This document shows, in pieces, positions 35,381-45,157 of a stretch of 64,000 nucleotides of DNA (the first letter of the stretch is position 1; the number at the start of each line of letters is the position of its first letter). Both the position numbers and the translations under genes were made by a program. The stretch covers positions 28,985,001-29,049,000 of the forward strand of contig NC_058524.1 of NCBI RefSeq assembly GCF_904849725.1. The letters run 5' to 3'. Below the pieces are notes generated by a model that was not told where the DNA came from, did no database searches, and saw nothing but the letters and a program-made list of their open reading frames with translations. The DNA comes from Hordeum vulgare subsp. vulgare. Lineage: Eukaryota; Streptophyta; Magnoliopsida; Poales; Poaceae.

Positions 35381-36075
35381 ACATGTGCGGCTTTCATTGG
35401 ATTCTGTTGGACATTCAAATTGATAAGGGAAGAGTTGATGCCTTCGACCCATTATCGAGACCCTTGGAACAGTTCCAAAGCCTGCATGACATGGTCCAAG
35501 GGTAATTTCAATCATTCTTGCGCTCTATCGGTCTCTTTCGATGATTTTCTGATATATCAATTAATGAAAAACTTAGCAAATCATTATCCTTGTCGGGCAG
35601 GGTTTGGAAGCGGTTCAAGTGCGTGACTCCCGGTATCGAGCCTGAGAAGCTGACCTTTAGAGAGGCTCAGGTAAGTAGTAGTATGATATACTTCTATTTT
35701 CAATACATTTATGATGCTAGATTATTATTTTGATTATATATATTATATTCTCGTAAAGTGCGACCAGCAGCCACGGGGGACGCATCTATGCGGATAGTAT
35801 GTTTGCGAGACCATTCGCACGTTTACCTTTGAGCACAAGGATCACAGATTCGGCGTAAGCAATGAACATTCACACCTCTATTTTTACCCGTCATTCTTTG
35901 TTATCATGATTGATATTCATATTCATCTCCTCTTCTTATATAGTACACGGCCATGAGGGAGAAGGTCCTACCAGAGGAACGCGCGATTGCTGTTGCAGAG
36001 GAGCTTGCGACCTTTCTGAGGACGGAAGCTATAGATGCCAAAGGACGATTTAGTGTAGCTAGGGGCCATTACTGA
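34956..36075 (+). pseudogene. Ulp1-like (C48) cysteine protease gene of CACTA, broken
   Basis: Exon-like blocks are at about 34960-35230, 35390-35501, 35601-35670, 35759-35854 and 35944-36075, most with GT/AG borders. Motifs: GFIDPDKI, then FHWILLDIQIDKGRVDAFDP (the Ulp1 His-Trp and Asp region), VWKRFKCVTPG, and CDQQPRGTHLCG followed by a stop and YVCETIRTF. The family motif at that point is CGYYVCE, so TAG stands where a Tyr is expected, right by the catalytic Cys. C-terminal block ends GRFSVARGHY. Ulp1-like genes are known passengers of several plant DNA transposons; this one is inactive. Confidence 0.75.
35289..35378. repeat. (AC)n(TA)n microsatellite
   Basis: About 38 bp of AC repeats followed by about 50 bp of TA repeats, within an intron-like part of the Ulp1-like relic. 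Confidence 0.97.
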
Positions 36076-36529
36076 TGTTGGTCCATGTAATCAAATAGAC
36101 GGGCTCTAGTCCCGATAATTCAGATCTCCATATAATTGTATATATATGCTCGCTTGTAAGATAAGTTAATCTTATATATATATATGCATAATTATTTCTA
36201 TTTAGAATTATATGAAAACTAATTCCCGAACACCAAACGAGGCATCACTTAATCTCCCGAACACCTAACCCGAAAACCCTAAAACCCAAAAATAAACGAA
36301 ATCTGAAACTCTTTAGTCCCGGTCCGTGTAAAGAACCGAGACTAAAGGGCCTGCCTCTGAGGATGCTCCGAGGCGCCCACGTGGAGCACCTTTAGTCCCG
36401 GCTTGGAACAGGGCCGGAACTAAAGGTTAGGCCTTTAGTCCCGCCCCTTTAGTCCCGGTTGGTGAACCGGGACTAAAGCCCCTTACGGGCCGGAGCTATA
36501 GGCCCTATCCCCACTAGTGTATACCAACT

Positions 36530-38875
36530 GATTTGTTGATTGTCAATAATTATTATGATTTATACTTGAAATATTGTGGATGGATTGTTACTTTCTTATA
36601 AGAATCTATATGATGAAAACCTTGTTGCTATGTCAGTATTCATGATGCCCTCTTTTCCATATTCTATTTTTATAGTCACCTCTCTCTCAAATCATGTGGT
36701 CATTATTATCGAGTTCGGCTTTCGCTTGAGGACAAGCGAGGTCTAAGCTTGGGATAGTTGAAACGTCCATTTTGCATCATGAATTCTTATTGATACTTAT
36801 GTTATTCTTGTCCATTATTCCTCATTATGATATAGTTCTTTTGTATTTTCTCTCTAAATGTGCAAGGTAAACGACCTAGAGGGAAACTGCCGGAAACTGG
36901 AATTCTGAACTTGAAAATCAAGAAAAAAGGTGAAAAATCAGTTTACTCTAAATGACCTGAAATTTCATGGAGAATTTTTGTGCACTATACTAGAATTATT
37001 GGGCCAAAAATATACCCGAGGGGGCCATCTGCTGGCCACAAGCCAACAGGGCGCAGCTGATATGTCTCCAACGTATATATATTTTTTTTAATTGTTCCAT
37101 GATGTTATATTATCGCTCCTGGATATTTTATAATCATTTTATAGAAATTTTGTATCTTTTTTTGGGACTATCCTATTGACATAGTGCCTAGTGTCAGTTG
37201 TTATTTTTTACTTATTTTTTCCTTCGTAGTAAATCAATATCAGAAGAAGTCCAAATGCCACAAAAAAATTTGGAGGTTTTTTTGACCAGAAGAAAACTTG
37301 TGGACCAAGGATGCTCACCAAGGGAGGCCCAGGCGGCCCACTAGTCACAAGGGCGCGCCCTGGGCCCCGGGCGTGCCCTCGTGGGTAGTGGGGGCCTCGG
37401 GCACCTCCTCCAATGCCTCTGAGCTCTATGTATACCCGAATATTCCAGAAACCCTAGAAGAAAACACAAAAAATAATTTCAACCGCTGCAAGTTACAGAA
37501 GCCACGAGATCCAATCTAGAGCCTGTTTCGAAGAGGAACACAGTCACGGAAGATTCATCATCCTCATTGGTGCTCCTCCGACGATGCGTGAGTAGTTCAT
37601 ATCAAACCTACGGTCCTTAGGAAGTAGCTAGATGGATTTCGATCTTGTTTTGCTTCTCAATACAATGGTCTCTTGGAGATCTATTTGCTGTAACTCTATA
37701 TTTTGCAGTGTGTTTGTTGGGATCCTATGAACTGTGAGTTAGTGATTAGATCTATGAAATTATATCCATTCTTAATTATTAGAGCCTCGTATTTCTTCTG
37801 CGATATTTGGGTTTCGTTTGGCCAAATTGATCTTTTTATCTTGCAATGGAAAGAGGTGCTTTGTGAGGGGTTCGATCATGGAGTGCTCAATCTCAGTGAC
37901 ATAAAAAGACATGATACGTATGTATCATTGCTATTAAGTATAAAATGATGGGGGTCTATTGCTACATGAATAGATCTTGTCCACATCATGTCATCGTTCT
38001 TAAAGCATTACTCCGTTTCTCCTTGAACTTAATACACTCAATGCATGCTGGATAGCGGTCGATGTGTGGAATAATAGTAGTAGATGAAGGCAGAAGTCAG
38101 CCTAATTGTCTTGGACGTGATGCCTATATACATGATCATTATTTTAGATATCTTCATATTTATTCGCTCTTTTATAAATTGCCCAACTACCCACCGTTTG
38201 CTATTTTCTCGAGAGAAGCCAGTAGTGAAACCTACAGTCCTCGGGTCTATTTTACATTATCTATTTGCAATCTCTATTTTACCAAAAATGCAAAAATACC
38301 TTGCTGCGTTTTATTCACCATTACTTTATTTGCATCTATCAATCTATCCATTTACCGTTTTATTTTACCCACGAGGGATTGACAACCCCTACACGTGTTG
38401 GGTTGCGAGGATTTGTTATTTGTGTGGAGGGAAATACTTGTTGTCGTTGTGCTATATCATCCTTTAAGCTTGGAGAGAAACCAACGCAATCCGCGAGGAG
38501 TCAAGATGTCTGGCACCGTTATCAGGGAAGATCAAGTGAAGATCTATCAGGTTCCTACAGATAAACTCTCATCTCCTTGCAATTACATTATTGACCATTT
38601 GCCTATTGTTTTCCTCTTCCCCAATTCAAAAAAATGCCTTTTATTTGCCTTCTTTCTGTTTGCCGTTTTCTTGCCGGATATCTTGTTTGCTTGTGTTCTT
38701 GCTTGAGTAGGCGTGATGCCTCAAGGGAGGTATTATGATGTTCTGTATACCAATATTTTGTTAGAGATTGAGAAAAGTATCAAGGAGTACATGACTATGC
38801 AATTTGAGAAAAATATTTTCTTATCGAAGAATTTAAGGAACATTCTATTTTGGTTGATGCTGTAACAAAACAACT
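36530..38875 (+). mobile_element. Gypsy 3' internal piece, two LTR starts and leader (unit 4)
   Basis: Collinear copy of 7628-9975: internal 36530-36758, LTR start TGAAACGTCC at 36759, second LTR start TGATATGTCTCC at 37058 and leader to about 38875. Differences are few and scattered. Left edge at 36530 is a recombination joint (see findings). Confidence 0.65.
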
Positions 38876-39199
38876 TGATCATGTCTCCCAAATGGATCTA
38901 GAGTCCGGATCTAGCTCCTCCTCCGTGTACCTCAGCACCTCCCACCAATCCTTGACGCACATGCTCCATGAGTATGCGTCGTCGTAGAATCTCATCGCCC
39001 GCTCCATCCAACGCCTCTCCCTTGTCGCCCGCAGTGTCATCGGTGACACGGAGCTGATTGGGGAAAGCATCTTCAGGAAGGACTGGTACACAAATGGGAG
39101 ATGCATTCGTGGGACCGTCGATTCGGGAGGGGTGGTGAGTAGGTCGAACTAGTTGCGTGTGGCATGGCGCTGACTGGCATTTTTGAATATACTAGCCCG
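38876..39199. other. Unassigned segment shared by two units (copy 2)
   Basis: Near-identical to 9976-10302; short frames only, not recognised. Confidence 0.3.
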
Positions 39200-39559
39200 T
39201 ACATTTTTGTTACGAGTTGCAAACATGGTTTTCTTACTTGGATTTTATTTTTGATTTCATGGCGTTAAGCCATTGATTGGAACTAGGGCCGACCATTCCT
39301 TCCTTGTAATATGTAGGTTCATCATCCTCTTGTATAAATATCTCGTTCTCAAACTAGTGAAGCATGTATGACAAACTATAGTTGTCCTGCGTGGCTTAGC
39401 TGCAGTCTTGCCTGAAGTCTTCGCACCAAATGCTGGAACTTCCGGTAGTTGCATAATTAGTTCCAAGGCCTCAGCCCCTTGAGTTGTGGACGAAGATTGA
39501 GTAATCTCATTTCGTTGCACTGTCTTTTCACTCACCTCTTTCGCAAGAAACTCTTTCAT
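39200..39559 (-). pseudogene. Ty1-copia pol fragment (copy 2)
   Basis: Minus frame MKEFLAKEVSEKTVQ..., same as 10303-10660. Closer to the copy at 62757 (both have KEVSEKTVQRNE). Confidence 0.65.
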
Positions 39560-39701
39560 GAGAAATGTTTTGTTATTCGAGATTCAGTGAGGGTGGGGGC
39601 GGGGGAGGCGGCGACGACGAATATGGTTGTGGGCGCAAGGAAGTCTACGTTGGCATGGCTGGTACGGCTATGGGTGAAATAAATGTGAGTGACGGTGTCG
39701 G

Positions 39702-40832
39702 CAGGCGCGGCCCTGAGGGGGGGGGGGGCGGTCGCCCCGGGCCCCCCGGGACCTGAGGGGCCCCCAACTCAGGTATGTGTGAGCACCCAACCCCCAATCA
39801 GCCAAAGATGCCATTAGAGCAGTTAGAGACTAGAGAGTAGCTGCGGTATGGCTTTAGGAAGAAGAAAGCTGAAACGGTATTTCCTTTAGCTACTTGGGCT
39901 TTGGGCCTTTGTTTCCTTTTGCTGAATCGTGGCATTAAGTGGTGGTGGGCTTTTCCTGAAAGAAGTAATGGTGGGTTATGTGTAAGAAAAAGTGGTGGGT
40001 TATGTGCAAGAAAAAGTGATGGCCGGCCACACCAAACTAGAGGAGGAAACGAGCACATGGTACACAACTTATAAATTAAAAGAAGAAGATTGGTGACCAA
40101 TTGACATGCTTGCGTGTTGTCTGACATTACAACCCTGACAAACTAATATTACTTTTTTTTTTTGTAAAATAAATCTATTTTTTATTTTGCAAGCGTAGCA
40201 AACTAATACTGTATCTCGATAAGAAAAATAAACATATCATAATTATTATATGTGCGGTGTCCATAAACAAAAGTATTGTAGCGGAGACCAAGAGCGGCAC
40301 GCACGATGACGACAGACTGACGCCATGGATGTGCACTATGGTCATTCCGTATTATGAATTGAGAGTTGACTGTTCTACTTTGGTGTTAATATTCATATGT
40401 GTGATTCTAATTGTTATTTTGCTTCTATAAGTTTCGTATATATGAAAAAGTTTTTTCACCTATTCAGTTTCTTCATACATAAAATTTAGTGTGTGCTCCG
40501 TCACCATGTTTCTGTGTAATTTGCGTGCAAATGGATAAATGTAATTTAGATGATCTTCTGTATTCTAATGCCTCGGTGTGGCGACAAACTCTTGATATCA
40601 TGTGTGTCCCGGTCAGAAATGACCCATCACCGCCCTCGACGAGTCCTACCAAGATGCAGCTACATCATGCACATTAGCCCCCGCATCGACGTGATCTCAT
40701 AGAAGATATGTGTCTGATTCTCTTTTCATAGATATCATCAGTAAAGACCTTGTGTGCAAGATTACTGGATTCTTTTTGGGGAGCTTCTTTTCTATCTCGC
40801 CCTGGGTCCCCGAAATCACAGGACCGGCCCTG
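39702..40832. mobile_element. Non-autonomous hAT element, copy 2
   Basis: Ends and flanking octamers (GGTGTCGG and GCTGTCGG) are the same as the copy at 10803-11940. Duplicated with the block. The G-run near 39717 is shorter than in copy 1. Confidence 0.8.
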
Positions 40833-41227
40833 GCTGTCGGTGGAGCCGATGATGGCTGGGAGATACATGGTGGTGATGCAGCTGGAGCTTTGGAGTTTCG
40901 TGGATGATGGCTAGGAGGTGGCAGTGTGACAGAAACTATTGTGCTGAGGTGGATGTGGTGCAGCAGAAATGAGCATCAGGTTAACTAGACTCGAATTGGT
41001 GCCCGCACGTTTTGTTTTATAGTACTGGGGGATCAAAGAAGATGGGCTTTGGTGTTCCTTATGTCGGGTGCTTGGTAAAGTAGACCATGTGACGACTCAT
41101 GGCTTTCTTCATTTCAAGAAACAAAATGATAAGTGTTTATCGAGTTTCCATTAAAACTCGACAAAGCCAGCCCCCTCTGTCACCTAGTTATCGCCTCGTT
41201 TGTTTGGGGCCCCTCCGTCACGACTTT

Positions 41228-41585
41228 GGGGTGTTTCTTTCCAGGGACTTTTTGGTGTAGGGACTAAAAAAGACCCTTTTACTCCCATGTGAAAGAAACA
41301 GGAGGGACTTTTAGGAACTAAAAGGGGGTATTTGGGACTAAAGGAAGATGTTCCTATGGAAGGGACTTTTGGGGACTTTTTTTTTTGACACTTTTTCCAA
41401 CAGTGCCCCTACTTTTAGCATGCCATTTAATAACCTCTAGTATATTACTAGGGGTTACATGGTCTTTTTGCATGTCATTTAATGACCTCTAGTCCATATT
41501 TAGTCCTTGGAAAGAAACGGGTAGGGACTAAATACTTTTTAGTTGAGACTAAAAAAAGTCCTAAGAGTTTTTAAAGAAACAGGGC
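41228..41585. mobile_element. MITE, about 358 bp (copy 2)
   Basis: Same element and same site as 12336-12692, a marker that units 2 and 4 are sister copies. Confidence 0.8.
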
Positions 41586-42162
41586 CTTTGTCGAGTTCCT
41601 TTACCTCGGGACTCGGCATCCCAAGGACTTTCTCATATTTTGAATGATTGTCGAGTTGGTTTTCTTCGTCAGGTTTGTCGTGTTTCATGCCATTGCCCAG
41701 TTCACTTAGGCATGTTCTTGGCAAACTGCTAACATTGCCGTGCTCATGATAAAATACACTCGGCAAACTCCGGGAAATATGCATCTTCGTCAATTACGGT
41801 ATACTACCTTTTTTTTTTTTTTGAGTAACAGGTATATACCAACTGATTCAGGGAATCATGGCAGAGGTTCAGATGTCATGTTCAAAACATCCAAAATCGC
41901 TATTCAAAACATGTTACATGCATAACTTATTAATTTTATTATCCCAAATACAAAGAACATTGTTTTCCGCAGCCCATTTACACATGTACATTCCATATAC
42001 ACAAATAATTCCGTTGGCGCAAATAGAACTAAGAAATGACAAATGAAAAGACAAGAAATGTAGGTGCTAAAAAAAGAAAGTTCGCATGCAGGATGAAGCA
42101 AAACACTGGACGATCCTTTGACATGCATGCACGTAGACGTACATGCACGCACTTAATTGGTA
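41586..42162. repeat. Peroxidase 3' flank, unit 4
   Basis: Collinear with 12693-13270 including the possible AATAAA signal (41934-41939 on the minus strand). The T-run near 41810 is longer than in unit 2. Confidence 0.75.
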
Positions 42163-43257
42163 CTAGTTGATTGCGCGGCAGTTCTTCCTGATCTGTCCCT
42201 GGTCACCGGTCTTGACCTCGATGCCGGCCATCTTCACCATGGCCTTCTCGAACCTGTCCTCCCACCATCCGGGGATGTTGGCGTTGTCCACCACCATCCT
42301 CGCCGTCTCCTCGGAGGTCAGGAGCGCCGCGTCGGAGGTGAAGAGCACCGTGTGCGACAGCACGTTCTTGTAGTACTGCCTGTCCAGGTCATTCGGGGTC
42401 ACCACGTCCTGCATCACTGTGGGGTCATTGCCGCCCGGGGCCGCATCAGCGGGGCATTGGTCACGCAGGAACGCGGCGAGGCCGCCGTTGATGTCGGAGG
42501 GGGCGTTGAGGCGGTCAGGCACAAAGGAGGAGCAGTGGGAGCGACCGATGGTGTGCGCTCCGGACAGGATGACCAGGTCCTCCGCGTCCAGGCCCTTGAC
42601 GACGAAGCTATCGACGAGGTCGCTGAGGTTGGACGTGGGCGGGGCGAGAAACTTGAGGGGCTCGGAGGCGTTGGAGAAGGTGCCGTCACGGCGGCCCGAT
42701 GGCACCTCGAAGTGTACCTTGCCGGCGTTGAGGATGCAGGACGCATCGCGGGCCGCGAAGGCGATGATGTCCGCGCAGGACACGGTGCCCGGACAGGCCA
42801 CCTCAAGGGCTTCTTTAATGGCGTCGATCAGCTCAAAGCCGCGCAGCGACGGGTTGTTTGGCGGGCTGAGCTTCTCCGGCGTCGGGCTGAACGGGGTAGG
42901 ATCCAGGAGAACCGAAGCGTCACAGCCCTAATAAGGTGATCACCGACGACAGACTCGACAAAATCAATCATCTATATATCAAAGTACGTATAACATACAT
43001 GTTTGCATTGCAATTTATTTCTTGCAATGTACCTCGACGAAACAGTCGTGGAAGAGCATTCGGATCATGGCGGCGCCATTGCCGGGGTTCTGGGAGATGG
43101 CCTCCATCATGACGCCCTTGACGACGGCCTCCGCCTGGGGGCACCTGTCGTGGTAGAACCCGATCTGCAGAGGGCTGGCCCGGCACCCCACAGCGAGCAG
43201 CAGCAGCAAGGCACACGCCACCAGAACCTGCAGCTTCTTAACAGCAGCAGCCGCCAT
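42163..43257 (-). CDS. Class III peroxidase, copy 4 (intact)
   Basis: Exon 1 is 43033-43257, the intron 42928-43032 and exon 2 is 42163-42927, encoding 329 residues. Same signal peptide, distal (FHDCFV) and proximal (SGAHTIGRSHC) histidine sites and cysteine pattern as copy 2. The exon 2 protein is identical to copy 2; residue 27 is Ala, as in copy 1. All splice sites are intact, so it should be functional if expressed. Its upstream region differs from copies 1 and 2 between about 43385 and 43445, so its expression could differ. Confidence 0.96.
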
Positions 43258-43372
43258 TGTTTCAAGATAGCTCGACTTCTTGACTAAGATTGAAAGATGG
43301 GAAGTGGGAGGTGATGGATCGATGGGTTGGGGAATGCCTGTTAGCTGCTGTATATAGTTTCAGCATGATGCT

Positions 43373-43382
43373 GCTTATATAG
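43373..43382 (-). promoter_or_regulatory. TATA box of peroxidase copy 4
   Basis: Minus-strand CTATATAAGC at the same distance from the ATG as in the other copies. Just upstream the conserved promoter is replaced by a short repeated motif (ACGTATGTTG three times). Confidence 0.6.
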
Positions 43383-43639
43383 GTGAACATTCGAACTTTC
43401 GAAACGTATGTTGTGACGTATGTTGCTTATTTACGTATGTTGTGCCATGCATGTGCTTCGTTGGAACGTTACTACGTACACCGGCCGGTAGTTGCCATCA
43501 GCACTCGTCGACGTCCAGTTCGCAGTGGCACCGGGAATTAATCAGAGGCCGGTGGTAATGAATGGTTTGATACATAAATAGCCCTGATGGCCAATTCCCT
43601 AACCTTGACATTTTTAGAAGATGAGCTCACTAGCCCTGA

Positions 43640-44285
43640 TGGTTACATGCGGTTGACTTGACTCTTACGTATGAATTGGCCATGTATAAGCTGGAGTGGA
43701 GCTAGCTATTTTATAGCAGTATAGTTGCTAGATCAAGCAACTGGTTGATGTGCTCACCAGTGGCAGATGGGGACGTATGTTTTTCTGGCTGTTGAGAGGT
43801 CAGGTTAGGTAATATAAGAACATTTCCTTTGTGACCTTTCTCTGTGTGTGCGCTTCGGTGTCTCAAATCCTTTAGCATTTCTACCTGAGCAAAAGGAACT
43901 AGCGCCCTGAAAACTTGTGTTGCGTCTACACTTAAGTCACACTGCACGCGGGTGCATCTAGGTCACACTGACCATTTTGATCGGACTGCCGCCTGATTCG
44001 AAGGTCACGCGAGGCACACATGTCACGTGTGTGGGTAGTTTTTTTTTTTTTGCACAAAAGACACTCTTTTCTCTATTTGCCGATGGGTGAGGCGACGGGT
44101 GGTGTTGCGGGTGTGTCGAGGTCGGCGGCGGCAAGTGTACGGGCAAAGATGACTGAGATGTAGCCGAAGTTGAGGACAGAAGAGGATAGACGCCCGACCT
44201 ATGGTTAGCCCTGTGTCTCCTCCCCTCCCTCTAATAGCTAGGATTATCCGCTTACGCTGCCATATCAGGTAGATTAGGTCTACGA
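43640..44285. repeat. Upstream repeat in unit 4 (one alpha, one beta copy)
   Basis: One alpha copy (43640-43930) joined directly to one beta copy (43977-44285). The TNP2 relic present in units 1 and 2 is absent here. Confidence 0.8.
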
Positions 44286-44479
44286 TGATTGGCTCCCCCC
44301 TCCTAATAGCTAGGTCTATGATAGATTAGGTAGTGAATTAGTATAAGTTCTAGGTTCTTGATCTTTTTTTTGTAGGATTGTACCCACTCTTATGTTTCAT
44401 CTGTCGATTGCTTGCTAGGGTTAGTGAACTAATGATAAATTTTGCAATATAGGTTCGGATTCAGGAAAATTCAGTATAG

Positions 44480-44844
44480 AGATGCATCTTGGTGGTTTCT
44501 TCATGGGAAAAGGACTTAATTTGGCATATTTGGATGAAAAAGTATTTGTGTTGATAACCTTGATAGGAACACTTTCTGCAATGATATGATTGACTATATT
44601 TTGTGGTAGCTGAAATATCCACCTGGTGAGTTCGATATTGTGTTCTGGTGCCCACCGGGTAAAACACTAGGAGAATTGTTCTCAATTGATTTTGATGTAG
44701 ACTCTCCGAAGATGGCAAGAGCTTCTGTGAATTTAAAGGTGCTTGTTTTGTTTGTGAAGCATGTGAAAGAATTGAGATTGAAAAATTGGAAGAGGAGGAA
44801 GATGACATTGCTTACAGGGTTGGCCCTGAATTGCCTCCGGTAAT
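44480..44844 (+). pseudogene. PB1-like domain relic (copy 3, longest)
   Basis: MHLGGFFMGKGLNLAYLDEK-like start, a frameshift near 44550, then a frame from 44640 reading WCPPGKTLGEL, DVDSPKMARASVNL and VLVLFVKHVKEL. It keeps about 40 more codons than copy 1, supporting the PB1-like assignment, but is broken. The unit ends here and a gypsy fragment follows. Confidence 0.5.
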
Positions 44845-45157
44845 ACTCAGCCCTATAAGAAAGTAGAAATTAAGCCATATGACAACAGAGAGCACACAAG
44901 CTACCGCAGGAAATGCACACAAGGTATTACAATCCGGTTTCTATTGGCCTACTCTTTTTAAAGATGCTTGTAAGTATGTCCTTTCTTGTGATTTTCAAAG
45001 AATTTTAATATTTGTAGATGTCAGGAAATGCCTTTGAATTATTCACTTGCTAGTTGCTACTGAACCATTTGATGTTTGGCGCAATGATTAAATGGGACCA
45101 TTTTCCTTCTTCTAATGGGTATACTCATATTCTACTTGATGTTGATAACGTTACTAA
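44845..45157 (+). pseudogene. Ty3-gypsy integrase fragment
   Basis: Reads SGFYWPTLFKDACKYVLSCD, the segment before the second Cys pair of a gypsy integrase zinc finger. After damage it continues with FDVW and, in a second frame, SSNGYTHILLDVDNVT, the usual start of the integrase catalytic core. Frame changes and stops occur. It is cut at 45157 by the copia LTR. Confidence 0.65.

Larger units (their letters stand above)
26204..36519 (+). mobile_element. Complete CACTA (En/Spm) element, 10.3 kb, TSD TAT
   Basis: Begins CACTAGTGGAAAACGGGCC and ends GGCCCTATCCCCACTAGTG, the inverted CACTAGTGG terminus. TAT is duplicated at 26201-26203 and 36520-36522. Subterminal palindromes of TTTAGTCCCGG/CCGGGACTAAA type lie at 26230-26445, 32930-33225, 34920-34950 and 36305-36510. 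Order: TATA, TNP2 gene (broken), 336-bp and 163-bp tandem arrays, hairpin, second TATA, purine tract, second ORF, Ulp1-like gene (broken). Both genes have stops, so movement would need proteins supplied from elsewhere. Confidence 0.92.
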
